A stretch of DNA of 64,000 bases from Mycolicibacterium crocinum (GCF_022370635.2 NZ_CP092362.2:2976001-3040000), one strand, 5' to 3'; shown: positions 34,049-43,176, counted from the stretch's first letter. The notes: generated from the letters alone by a model not told the origin. Translations and numbers: made by a program.

Positions 34049-34924
34049 ATGCCGACGATGGATCTGCGCGCCGATATCCGGGAGTTTCTCAGCTCGCGTC
34101 GCGCCCGCATCACACCTGAACAGGCGGGTCTGCCGGCTTACGGCGGTAACCGTAGGGTCAAAGGCCTGCGTCGCGAGGAGGTAGCGCTGTTGGCGGGGAT
34201 ATCCGTCGACTACTACGTGCGCATGGAGCGAGGCGGCCTCGCCGGTACCTCCGACGGTGTACTCGAGGCGTTGGCTTCTGCGCTGAAACTCGACGAAGCC
34301 GAGCGCGACCACCTGTTCCACCTCGCGCGCCAGTCCGGCGCGCCCAGAGGGCCCCGTCGGCGCAGGCCTACCCGGGCGGTGCGCTCGACATTGCAGCAGG
34401 TGCTCGACGCCATCTCGGACGCGCCGGCCTGGATCTGCAACGGGCGTTATGACGTCCTCGCGACGAATTCGCTTGCCCGAGCCCTGTTCTCACCAGTGCT
34501 GTCCGACCCGCGACGGCCCGCGAACACCGCGCGGTTCGTATACCTGGATCCCGAGGCGGCCAAAGCGTTCTTCGTCGACTACGACCATATCGCCAGTGAC
34601 GTGGCTGCGAAACTACGCATGGAGGCCGGTCGCCATCCACACGACGAGGGTCTCATTGCACTGGTCGGCGAATTGTCAACGCGCAGCGAGCTGTTCCGGC
34701 AGCGGTGGGAATCCCAGGACGTCCGGCTTCATCGATCCGGACGCAAGCGGATGCATCATCCAGTCGTGGGTCGACTCGACCTGGACGTCGAATCCCTGGA
34801 ACTGCCGGCCGATCCCGGCCTGCACCTGACCGTCTACACCGCACCACCCGACACATCGACCGCTGACAATATGGCGCTCCTGGCATCGTGGGCGGCCACT
34901 GAGGCTCGGCCGGCCAGCAGTTGA
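34049..34924 (+). CDS. XRE-family regulator with MmyB-like ligand-binding domain
   Basis: 291 residues. The N-terminal HTH runs through GLRREEVALLAGISVDYYVRMERG, a form typical of actinobacterial helix-turn-helix proteins with a PAS-like MmyB C-terminal domain. That domain holds NGRYDVLATNSLARALF and the acidic VDYDHIASDVAAKLRMEAG. MmyB-type domains bind fatty-acid-like ligands. A TACGGT -10 box lies 6 bases before the ATG (34037-34042), so it may have its own leaderless transcript. Probable regulator of the upstream SDR. Its last 91 bases overlap the convergent flavodoxin gene. Confidence 0.85.
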   Translation: MPTMDLRADIREFLSSRRARITPEQAGLPAYGGNRRVKGLRREEVALLAGISVDYYVRMERGGLAGTSDGVLEALASALKLDEAERDHLFHLARQSGAPRGPRRRRPTRAVRSTLQQVLDAISDAPAWICNGRYDVLATNSLARALFSPVLSDPRRPANTARFVYLDPEAAKAFFVDYDHIASDVAAKLRMEAGRHPHDEGLIALVGELSTRSELFRQRWESQDVRLHRSGRKRMHHPVVGRLDLDVESLELPADPGLHLTVYTAPPDTSTADNMALLASWAATEARPASS

Positions 34925-35478
34925 CGCGTCACCGCGGCGACGCGCTGACCGAGATGCTCACAGGTGCGCACATCGGCCTCGTGCACCGCGGTCGGATCGG
35001 CGTCGACATCGGTCGAGGCGCCGGCGCCGAGCCAGAAGCCAAGCCGGTTGAGCTCGAATTCGCTTGCGGCGCTGGTGTTCCACCCTGCGGTCAGGCCGAG
35101 GTTGACCCAATGCATGTGATGCTGCGCGGCGAACACCGCCAACGCACTGAGCGTCTGCAGCTTGTCGCCGGCCTTCGATCCGGAGTTGGTGAATCCGGCA
35201 CTCACCTTGTCGCGCCACGTGCCCTCCATGCAGCGTCGGCCCGTGCGTTCGGCGAACGCCTGGAACCCGGCCGACACGTTGCCCATGTACGTCGGGCAAC
35301 CGAAGATAATCGCGTCGGCGCCATCGAGCACCGGCCAGTCGTCGTCACCGACGGTGTCGACAGCGATCAGTCGAACGTGGGCTTCGGCGGTCTCGGCGCC
35401 ACGACCGACAGCTTGGGCCAACGTCGCGGTGTGGCCGAAGCCCGAGTGGTAGGCCACCACCACCTGAGGTGTCACCAT
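34834..35478 (-). CDS. Flavodoxin/NADPH-dependent FMN reductase-like (WrbA-type) protein
   Basis: 214 residues from the ATG at 35478, which has GGAGGG upstream. The FMN-phosphate loop is AYHSGFGHTATLA, the second FMN loop FGCPTYMGNVSAGFQAF, followed by SAGFTNSGSKAGDKLQTL. It likely reduces quinones or other small acceptors. It overlaps the SRPBCC gene by 7 bases and is last of an ArsR-SRPBCC-flavodoxin operon. The C-terminal 30 residues are read antisense to the XRE gene and may be poorly conserved. Confidence 0.82.
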   Translation of the reverse strand: MVTPQVVVAYHSGFGHTATLAQAVGRGAETAEAHVRLIAVDTVGDDDWPVLDGADAIIFGCPTYMGNVSAGFQAFAERTGRRCMEGTWRDKVSAGFTNSGSKAGDKLQTLSALAVFAAQHHMHWVNLGLTAGWNTSAASEFELNRLGFWLGAGASTDVDADPTAVHEADVRTCEHLGQRVAAVTRQLLAGRASVAAHDARSAILSAVDVSGGAV

Positions 35479-35978
35479 GCTTGCCCTCCGTACGCGCTGT
35501 CGACCACCTCGCGGTAGCGCTGCTGCCAGTCGGGAATCTCCGTCCCGGCCAGGTGAGCTTCGAGCCGGTCGAGGTAAGCATGCGTGCCTGGTCGAAAACC
35601 GTTGGCGTTGCGCACCCCCAGCCCACGATGGCTGAATCGCAGCAGCGTTCCTTCCCCGTCGGGCGACAGCTCGTACCGCACGACGCCGGGCTCGACGATC
35701 CGCTGGTTCCACTCGTGCTCGAAAACATACGGCGGATCCCAGACCAGAATCCGGCCGGTCATCTGCTTCTGTTCAGCCGGTATCGGCGGTGGGGCCGGCC
35801 TCATCTCGATCGTGCCGCCCTCACGCGCATCGATGGACGTGTCGCCCATCCACTGCCCGCGTTCGGCAGGATCGGTGATCGCGGCCCACACCCGCTCGAT
35901 GGGGTGGGGAAGTCGCCGCTCGAAAGTCAGTATCGCCCGGTCGTTTTCGATGCTGAGTTGGCCCTCGCGGGTGGTCAT
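35472..35978 (-). CDS. SRPBCC/AHSA1-family protein
   Basis: 168 residues from the ATG at 35978. The pattern RAILTFERRLPHPIERVWAA, then ITDPAERGQWMGD and a C-terminal helix near HAYLDRLEAHLAG is the START-like fold of Aha1/CalC-type proteins. They bind hydrophobic ligands; the ligand here is unknown. Such genes are very often paired with an ArsR regulator, as here (4-base overlap with the gene upstream). Confidence 0.87.
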   Translation of the reverse strand: MTTREGQLSIENDRAILTFERRLPHPIERVWAAITDPAERGQWMGDTSIDAREGGTIEMRPAPPPIPAEQKQMTGRILVWDPPYVFEHEWNQRIVEPGVVRYELSPDGEGTLLRFSHRGLGVRNANGFRPGTHAYLDRLEAHLAGTEIPDWQQRYREVVDSAYGGQAW

Positions 35979-36289
35979 GAATTCTCCTTGCTCTTGTTCA
36001 GGTGGCGTTCGAGGGCGTCGAGATGACCGGTCCAGAACTGGCGGTACTGCTCGATCCAGCTGTCGATCGCCACGAGTCCATCGGCACGTAGTGCATAGAT
36101 CCGCCGCTGCGCGTCTGGACGCACCTCGACCAGGCCGACCTCGCGCAGGATCCGCAAGTGTCGCGACACCGACGGCTGGGTCAAATCCGGCAGCGCCGCA
36201 ACGAGTTCGCCTGCCGTGCAATCACCGGCGGCCAACGTGTCCAACAGGATTCGGCGGTTCGGTTCGGCGATGGCCTCGAAGACGTCCAT
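35975..36289 (-). CDS. ArsR-family transcriptional regulator
   Basis: 104 residues from the ATG at 36289 (MDVFEAIAEPNRRILLDTLA); an ATG at 36310 would add seven residues. The wHTH contains LTQPSVSRHLRILREVGLVEV and RRIYALRADGL. The metal-binding Cys motif of arsenic sensors is absent; its one Cys is in AGDCTAGEL. It belongs to the subgroup that partners with SRPBCC proteins rather than a metal sensor. First gene of the operon and probably its own repressor. Confidence 0.88.
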   Translation of the reverse strand: MDVFEAIAEPNRRILLDTLAAGDCTAGELVAALPDLTQPSVSRHLRILREVGLVEVRPDAQRRIYALRADGLVAIDSWIEQYRQFWTGHLDALERHLNKSKENS

Positions 36290-36309
36290 GTTTCGAGTAT
36301 TGCACTGCA

Positions 36310-36333
36310 TCTATATAGACGCAAGGCTATATA
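36310..36333 (-). promoter_or_regulatory. CTATATA repeats at the ArsR promoter
   Basis: The palindrome TCTATATAGA (36310-36319) and a second CTATATA (36327-36333) stand 16 bases apart. They are unusually A+T-rich for this genome and lie just before the arsR start. They can serve as -10 region and ArsR operator. Confidence 0.5.
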
Positions 36334-36336
36334 AAG

Positions 36337-36939
36337 CTAGGGCAGCTTGATCGCCGAGGTGTACATCTCCACGATGGGGCGGTAGAGGTCGACGTCGTCG
36401 AGCTCGCTGCCCAAGATGACGGAGTCGCTGGTGGCGATCAGCACTTGCGCGAAGGTCAGTGGCGGGATCAGCAGTGTCCCGCCGAGGCGATCGATGCCCT
36501 TGACGATGAATTCGCTGAGCTTCTCCACGACCTCTGACCGCTTGGCGGCCACCCGTTCCCGCGCCTCCGGATTCCGGAGAAGGTACAGCGTGAACTCATG
36601 CCCCAACGCCGCGTGCTCAGCACCGCGGTCTCTGCTCAGCTGGCGCCAGCGCGCCGCGATATCGTCGAACTCTTGCGCCGTGACCGACTTCGCGGACGCC
36701 ATCACCTCGGCGAAGTTGTCGAAATAGCGCCGCCAGTACCGGTCGCTGACCGCCAGGAAGAGGTCTTCCTTGGTCGCGAAGTGCTTGTAGATGGCACCCT
36801 TCGTGTAGCCGGCGGCATGGGCGATGTCATCGAGTTTAGCTGCCAGGAAACCCTTTTCGGCGAACACATCCTCGGCGGCGTCCAGCAGCAACGAGCGGGT
36901 GTGCTCGAGTCGCCGCTCGCGTGTCCATCGCTCCGCCAT
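36337..36939 (-). CDS. TetR-family transcriptional regulator
   Basis: 200 residues. HTH in the first 60 residues: AAEDVFAEKGFLAAKLDDIA then AGYTKGAIYKHFATKEDLFL. The C-terminal domain is a generic helical ligand pocket. It is divergent from the AveC-like gene, and the 70-base gap contains a perfect 14-bp palindrome on the AveC promoter, so it most likely represses that operon. Ligand unknown. Confidence 0.88.
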   Translation of the reverse strand: MAERWTRERRLEHTRSLLLDAAEDVFAEKGFLAAKLDDIAHAAGYTKGAIYKHFATKEDLFLAVSDRYWRRYFDNFAEVMASAKSVTAQEFDDIAARWRQLSRDRGAEHAALGHEFTLYLLRNPEARERVAAKRSEVVEKLSEFIVKGIDRLGGTLLIPPLTFAQVLIATSDSVILGSELDDVDLYRPIVEMYTSAIKLP

Positions 36940-36973
36940 GGCAGAAGTCTGCCACAGAATCTGAGGTACTCAC

Positions 36974-37001
36974 TGGACACTGAGATACCCGCGGGTATAT
37001 T
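36974..37001 (+). promoter_or_regulatory. aveC-like operon promoter with TetR-type operator palindrome
   Basis: -35 TGGACA (36974-36979), 16-base spacer and -10 TATATT (36996-37001). The perfect palindrome ATACCCG-CGGGTAT (36985-36998) fills the spacer and overlaps the -10. The GTG start is 8 bases after the -10 with no ribosome binding site, so a leaderless mRNA is predicted. Confidence 0.78.
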
Positions 37002-37009
37002 TTGGCCCC

Positions 37010-38179
37010 GTGAGCGATGTTTCCCGCACGAAAAAATCCGCCACCGTCGTCGAGCCGGCACCGGACGCCGCGAAGCTCGGCGACGCGCATCGCCCGTCAG
37101 GTACGACGGTCAAGGTGTGGGCAGCCGTCGGCGGTGCACTTCTGGTCCTGCAGCTCTACGTCTGGATCCGATGGGTGACCGGCCCGTACTTCGTGCGCGT
37201 GCCGGCCGGCCCCAGCGACCCGCCGACCTACATGAAGATCTTCCTGACCGCCAACGGCGCACTGATGTGCGTCGGATTACCGGCAGCCATCTGGTGGTTC
37301 CTGATCCGACCGTGGGTTCGTGAGCGCCGGATCACCCTCGACGGACTGCTGCTGATCTCCTGCGCGCTGTTCTTCTTCCAAGACCCGCTGCTGAACTATC
37401 TCAACACGTGGTGCACCTACAACACCTGGTTGTGGAATCGCGGTTCCTGGTCGTCGCACATCCCCGGGTGGGTGTCACCCGAATCGCCCGGCCGCCAAGT
37501 CGCAGAACCCTTGCTGATCAACGCAACCGGCTACGGGATGGTGTTGCTGCTTGCCATCGCCGGGTGTTGGTTCATGCGCCGACTGAAGTCGCGCTGGCCG
37601 CACATGAGCAACCTGCGGCTCATCCTGATTACCTGTGCGGCCGCCATCGTCCTCGACTTCGTCATGGAAGCCTGCTTCATGCTTCCGTTCGGGCTCTACA
37701 CGTATCCCGGTGCCATCCAATCGGTTTCGGTCTTCGCGGGCACCTATCATCAGTGGCCCATCTATGAGGGGCTGATGTGGGGCGGCGTGATGACAGCCCT
37801 GAGCTGTCTGCGTTTCTTCACCGACGACCGAGGCCGCACCGTCGTCGAGCGCGGACTTGACCAGGTGCGCGGTGGCTTCGCCCGACAGCAGTTCGTCCGC
37901 TTCCTCGCGATCTTCGGCGCGGTCAGCGCATGCTTCTTCGTCTTCTACAACCTGCCAGCGCAATGGTTCGCCATGCACTCCGACCCGTGGCCGGCCGATC
38001 ACCAGAAGCGCTCGTACTTCAACGGGGGCATCTGCGGCGACGGCACCGACACCCCGTGCCCGGATCCGGTCATTCCGGTACCGACGAAACGGTCCGGCTT
38101 CATCGACGTCAACGGCAAGCTGGTACTGCCCGAGGGGGCAACGCTGCCACCGGTCGTTCCGTTCGAGCCCGGTAAGTGA
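37010..38179 (+). CDS. AveC-like (spirocyclase AveC family) integral membrane protein
   Basis: 389 residues with about seven hydrophobic segments between residues 35 and 315 and a soluble C-terminal tail. Landmarks are FFQDPLLNYLNTWCTYNTWLW, DFVMEACFMLPFGLYTYPG and YHQWPIYEGLMWGG, rich in conserved-looking His, Asp, Glu and Trp. These resemble the AveC-like family named after the avermectin spirocyclase/dehydratase; the family name does not imply that chemistry here. Downstream, a CbbQ-type ATPase starts in its stop (GTGA). Start GTG 37010 rests on the promoter layout. Confidence 0.8.
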   Translation: MSDVSRTKKSATVVEPAPDAAKLGDAHRPSGTTVKVWAAVGGALLVLQLYVWIRWVTGPYFVRVPAGPSDPPTYMKIFLTANGALMCVGLPAAIWWFLIRPWVRERRITLDGLLLISCALFFFQDPLLNYLNTWCTYNTWLWNRGSWSSHIPGWVSPESPGRQVAEPLLINATGYGMVLLLAIAGCWFMRRLKSRWPHMSNLRLILITCAAAIVLDFVMEACFMLPFGLYTYPGAIQSVSVFAGTYHQWPIYEGLMWGGVMTALSCLRFFTDDRGRTVVERGLDQVRGGFARQQFVRFLAIFGAVSACFFVFYNLPAQWFAMHSDPWPADHQKRSYFNGGICGDGTDTPCPDPVIPVPTKRSGFIDVNGKLVLPEGATLPPVVPFEPGK

Positions 38180-38961
38180 GCACCCCGTTCTACCTACCGG
38201 TCAGCGACGAAGTCGAGGTCTTTCACGCGGCGGCTCGCCGCGGACTGCCTGTGCTCCTCAAAGGACCCACCGGTTGCGGCAAAACCAGATTCGTCGAGGC
38301 GATGGCCAACCAACTCGGCCGCGAGTTGGTCACCGTCGCCGGCCATGAGGATATGACGTCGGCCGATCTCGTCGGCCGGTTCCTGCTCAAGGGCGGTGAG
38401 ACGGTCTGGGTGGACGGACCGCTCACGCGTGCCGTTCGGCAGGGGAGCATCTGCTATCTCGACGAGATCGTCGAGGCTCGGCAAGACACCATCGTGGTCA
38501 TTCATCCGCTCGCCGACCACCGTCGTGAACTCCCGGTCGACCGGCTCGGCACCAGCGTGCCGGCTGCACCCGGGTTCCAACTCGTGATCTCCTACAACCC
38601 GGGCTATCAAAGCGTCCTGAAAAGCATCAAGGAATCGACCCGACAGCGGTTCGTCGCAATAGAACTCGACTTCCCGCCCGCCGATATCGAAACCGACATC
38701 GTCGCTCGCGAGGCGGGAATCGACGCCGACACCGCGCGGGCGTTGGTCACCCTCGGGCGCGCGATCCGGGACCTCGACGGCTCACCGCTGCGGGAGGTGG
38801 CGTCGACCCGGCTGCTGATTCTCGCCGGCGGTCTCGTCGCCGAGGGACTCAGCCTGCGCAGTGCCGTCCGTGCGGCCGTGGTCAGGGTATTGTCTGACGA
38901 TCCCGACCTAGTAAGCGCCCTCGGCGAGCTGGCCGACGCGGTACTGCCGAACCGTGAGTAA
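38176..38961 (+). CDS. MoxR-type AAA+ ATPase, CbbQ/NirQ/NorQ family
   Basis: 261 residues, the normal size. Walker A is KGPTGCGKTRF (residues 29-39) and Walker B SICYLDEI (D96, E97). VISYNPGYQSVLKSIKESTRQRF contains the sensor Asn and Arg residues. CbbQ and NorQ work with VWA partners to activate Rubisco or to insert iron into nitric oxide reductase. Here neither client enzyme is present; the upstream AveC-like protein is the only candidate in the operon. GTG start in the aveC-like stop; the VWA gene overlaps its end by 8 bases. Confidence 0.9.
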   Translation: MSTPFYLPVSDEVEVFHAAARRGLPVLLKGPTGCGKTRFVEAMANQLGRELVTVAGHEDMTSADLVGRFLLKGGETVWVDGPLTRAVRQGSICYLDEIVEARQDTIVVIHPLADHRRELPVDRLGTSVPAAPGFQLVISYNPGYQSVLKSIKESTRQRFVAIELDFPPADIETDIVAREAGIDADTARALVTLGRAIRDLDGSPLREVASTRLLILAGGLVAEGLSLRSAVRAAVVRVLSDDPDLVSALGELADAVLPNRE

Positions 38962-40588
38962 TGTGGCTGCCCCGCAACGCTTTCGGCTGCTCGCGACGCA
39001 TCTGGCACGGCGGCCGCTCGACATCGCCGAGGCCGCGCCCGGTGAGGCCGCCTACACCGACGGGCGGGTCATCTTCGTGACCGCCGACGGCTCCGTCGAC
39101 GATCATCGACGTGAAGTGCGCGTGCAGGCCATGTTGCTCGGGGCGGGCAGCCTGAGTCCGGATCTCGTCAGGGCGCTGCGGGGGCGGCGGACCTTGGCGC
39201 GACGCTACCTCGCCGTGGAGGGGCGCCGGGTCCTGGGCAGCGAGCCAACGCCGCGCACCATCAGCCCTGCGGAATCGTTGTCCGTGGCACGCGGGCGAAC
39301 CGCGATCGCCGACCCGCCCGCCTGGTTCGGCGTCATCAGACCCGCCCGCCTGTTACGGACACCGCAGGCTTCCGGTGTGGCGGCTACCGCCGAGGACATG
39401 CGCGACCTGCTCGACGACGCCGATGAGAGCGACGAGACGTCCGAAGAAAGCAAGATTCTCAAGCTCTTTCACAACCCAGTGCTCAACTCGACGATGCTCT
39501 CGGACTTCCTCCGCAAGGTCTTCGGCGGATCCCGATCCGCAAGCGACGATGAAGCGGGTGCCGAGGTTCCCGTACGCACCGTGCGACGCACCCGCAGTGC
39601 GGCACCGCAGGCCCGACCGGTACCGAGCCCCATTGCGTTCACCGACGCCGGCCGCCCCGGCGCGGCCGTCGGCATCACCGGCGCCCTGCATCCCGAATGG
39701 GATGTCTTCGCCGGCCGCTACCGCCCCGACTGGTGCCGCGTGATCGACTACCCGATGACGGTACCGGCCGATGCATCCGCCGCTACCGTGCCCGACGACA
39801 CAGTGCTCCGGCAGCGGCTGGCTCGCGTCGGCCTGGCGCACCGGGTGATGCGCCGCCGCGCTGACGGCGACGAACTCGACACTGACGCCCTGATCGACTT
39901 CGTGGCCGAAACCCGTTCGGGCAATTCGCCTCCCGAGCACGTCTACACCGAACGGCGCAAGATCGCCCGAGAGCTGGGTGTGCTGATCCTGCTCGACGCT
40001 TCCGGATCGGCCAACGACGCCGACACCGAAGGTCGCGCCGTGCACGAACACCAGCGGCGTGCGGCAGCCACTCTGGCGGCCACACTGGAGGATCTCGGTG
40101 ATCGTGTTGCGGTCTACGCGTTCCGATCCCATGGTCGCCACGCTGTCCACCTGCCGGCGATCAAGACGTTCGATCAACGCTTCGGCATCACCAGCCGCGC
40201 CCGCGTGAACCAGTTGCAGCCCTCCGGGTATACGCGACTCGGTGCCGCAGTCCGGGGTGCGGGAGACATTTTGAAGCGTGATGCGGGCACGCCGAGCCGG
40301 CTGCTTGTCGTGCTGTCAGATGGATTCCCGTACGACGACGGTTACGAAGGCAGATACGCCGAGGCCGATGCGCACCGCGCGCTGGCCGAGTTACGCGCCG
40401 ATGGCATTGCGTGTCTGTGTCTTTCGATCGGAGCCGTCACCGCGAGCGGCACCCTCGACCGGGTCTTCGGCGCGGCCGGTTATGCGAGCGCGCCGGCGTT
40501 GAGCGACGTAAGTCCGCGTATGGACGAGTTGTTCCTGTCCTCGCTGCGCGAATTGGCCGCGCCGAGGTCCTCCGGCCAACCGGGGTAG
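38954..40588 (+). CDS. VWA-domain protein, CbbO/NorD-like partner of the AAA+ ATPase
   Basis: 544 residues. The N-terminal 340 residues are poorly conserved helical sequence with an acidic stretch near 155. The C-terminal VWA domain carries the MIDAS motif LILLDASGSAND (about residues 343-354), with later YTRLGAAVRGAG and LVVLSDGFPYDDGYEG. This is the build of NorD/CbbO proteins that bridge the AAA+ ring and its substrate. GTG start within the ATPase gene. The last 109 bases are antisense to the RecB-like gene. Confidence 0.87.
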   Translation: MSNVAAPQRFRLLATHLARRPLDIAEAAPGEAAYTDGRVIFVTADGSVDDHRREVRVQAMLLGAGSLSPDLVRALRGRRTLARRYLAVEGRRVLGSEPTPRTISPAESLSVARGRTAIADPPAWFGVIRPARLLRTPQASGVAATAEDMRDLLDDADESDETSEESKILKLFHNPVLNSTMLSDFLRKVFGGSRSASDDEAGAEVPVRTVRRTRSAAPQARPVPSPIAFTDAGRPGAAVGITGALHPEWDVFAGRYRPDWCRVIDYPMTVPADASAATVPDDTVLRQRLARVGLAHRVMRRRADGDELDTDALIDFVAETRSGNSPPEHVYTERRKIARELGVLILLDASGSANDADTEGRAVHEHQRRAAATLAATLEDLGDRVAVYAFRSHGRHAVHLPAIKTFDQRFGITSRARVNQLQPSGYTRLGAAVRGAGDILKRDAGTPSRLLVVLSDGFPYDDGYEGRYAEADAHRALAELRADGIACLCLSIGAVTASGTLDRVFGAAGYASAPALSDVSPRMDELFLSSLRELAAPRSSGQPG

Positions 40589-41388
40589 GTCGGCGGCGTG
40601 CCGCCGTACGCCGGACACAGCGCGCGATGGCTGCACCAGTCGCACAGCCGCGACGGGTTGGCCCGGAAATCGCCTGTGGCGCCGGCAGATTGGATCGCCC
40701 GCCAGATCGCCATCAAGGTCTTCTCGAAGCGCAGCAGCTCGTCGAGCGCGGGGGTGTAGTCCAACAGCTGGCCGTCGGCCAGATAGATCAGCCGCAACCG
40801 GCTGGCCAGCACATCACGCGAACGCAACAGGGCAACGGCGTAGAACTTCATCTGGAACATCGCCTTGAACTCGGCAAGCGCCCTGGCCGCAGGCGGCGCC
40901 TTACCGGTCTTGTAGTCGACAACCCGCAGTTCACCGGTTCCCGCGACGTCGATCCGGTCGACGAAACCGCGCAGCAGGGTGCCGTCGGCAAGCTCGACCT
41001 CGATGCGCTGCTCGCAACTCTGCGGATCGAACCGGGTCGGATCTTCCAGCCGGTAGTAACCGGTGAGCAGCTTGCGCGCTTCGGCCAGAAGCTGAGTTCG
41101 TTGCTCGTCGGTGAAATCGTCCGCGAAGTCCGGATGCTCGGCCAGCACCTTCTCCCAGGCCGGGTCGACCAAAGACAAGGCGGCGTCCGGCACACGCTCG
41201 GCTGCCGGCATGCCGTAGAGCTGCTCGAGGGCGGCATGCACCACAGAACCGCGCAGCTGCGCGGTCGACGGCGGCTCAGGCAGTCGATCGATGGCACGGA
41301 ACCGATAGAGCAGCGGGCACTGCTTGAAGTCCGCGGCCCGCGACGGCGACAGCGCGGGTCGCGGCGCCTGCAGCACCTGATCAGACAT
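40480..41388 (-). CDS. RecB-family PD-(D/E)XK exonuclease with Fe-S-type cysteines
   Basis: 302 residues, similar to Rv2119. The nuclease core has GFVDRIDV and VVDYKTGKAPP, which hold the catalytic Asp/Glu-x-Lys residues. Cysteines in DFKQCPLLYRF near the N-terminus and LCDWCSHRALCP near the C-terminus are placed like the AddB/Cas4-type 4Fe-4S ligands. Probably a DNA-repair nuclease. A TAGGCT -10 box lies 6 bases before the ATG (41395-41400). The tail past the cysteines is antisense to the VWA gene. Confidence 0.85.
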   Translation of the reverse strand: MSDQVLQAPRPALSPSRAADFKQCPLLYRFRAIDRLPEPPSTAQLRGSVVHAALEQLYGMPAAERVPDAALSLVDPAWEKVLAEHPDFADDFTDEQRTQLLAEARKLLTGYYRLEDPTRFDPQSCEQRIEVELADGTLLRGFVDRIDVAGTGELRVVDYKTGKAPPAARALAEFKAMFQMKFYAVALLRSRDVLASRLRLIYLADGQLLDYTPALDELLRFEKTLMAIWRAIQSAGATGDFRANPSRLCDWCSHRALCPAYGGTPPTYPGWPEDLGAANSRSEDRNNSSIRGLTSLNAGALA

Positions 41389-41394
41389 AACTGC

Positions 41395-41400
41395 AGCCTA
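41395..41400 (-). promoter_or_regulatory. Predicted -10 box (TAGGCT) of the RecB-like gene
   Basis: Read on the minus strand, TAGGCT is followed by 6 bases and the ATG at 41388, with no Shine-Dalgarno. It is the same hexamer as at bioA, bioQ, dop and pafA. Confidence 0.45.
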
Positions 41401-41459
41401 AGACGGTGTGCCGACAAGGCGACGGTACGCGGCGCGGCGAGTCCGCTATGGCAGGCTGA

Positions 41460-42613
<1,154 letters not shown>

Positions 42614-43165
42614 TCAGGGTGTGGGGGTCGGGCTCGCCGGGCCGGCGCCGCCACGAGCATTGCCGAAGGCCAGCAGCATGTCGGCCGTTTCGCGGGACAG
42701 CTGCCAGTTGCCCTTGTCCTGACGGAACTCCATCGGGAACGTGAAGTTGCCCGGGTTGGCCGGATTGGAGGTGGTGACGTTGATCGACGCGAGCGCGTCG
42801 TCGGGTCGACGGTCCGACCACCGGATTTCGGTAGCGGTGAAGGTCAGCAGCGTGAAGCCGCCGTCGCGCAGTGCCGCGGCGAACTTGTCGATGGTCGCGG
42901 CATCGCCAGGCGTGGTCGACTCGACGAGCTGAAGCTTGTCGGCGCCTTTGACCGCCGGGTCGGCGAGCCGATACAGCACAGCGGTCAGCGTGTCGGGCGC
43001 AGGCAGCGGGGCTGCGTTGGACGCGGGCGGCGCCAGCGGCGTCGACGACTGTTCGAAAGGACTCTGAGTCGACGACTTCGGCTCTGCGTGGTCAGAACAC
43101 CCCGAGAGGCTGAGCGCCGCCACGATTGTGGCGGCGCTCAGACCTACGAAGAACGGGTGTCGCAT
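42614..43165 (-). CDS. lppK: Lipoprotein LppK
   Basis: 183 residues with an N-terminal signal MRHPFFVGLSAATIVAALSL and lipobox LSGC, so the mature protein begins at the Cys and is membrane-anchored outside the cell. A Ser/Pro-rich linker leads to a globular domain (LTAVLYRLADPAVKGADKLQ). Corresponds to Rv2116. Function unknown. Eleven bases separate it from the MTB12-like gene upstream; both are exported. Confidence 0.87.
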   Translation of the reverse strand: MRHPFFVGLSAATIVAALSLSGCSDHAEPKSSTQSPFEQSSTPLAPPASNAAPLPAPDTLTAVLYRLADPAVKGADKLQLVESTTPGDAATIDKFAAALRDGGFTLLTFTATEIRWSDRRPDDALASINVTTSNPANPGNFTFPMEFRQDKGNWQLSRETADMLLAFGNARGGAGPASPTPTP

Positions 43166-43176
43166 CCCGCGCTGGC

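Noticed and set aside
40480..41388. Cas4-like reading of the RecB-family nuclease
   Set aside because: Although the cysteine layout resembles Cas4/AddB, there is no CRISPR context and the protein matches the mycobacterial Rv2119 type beside trmI.
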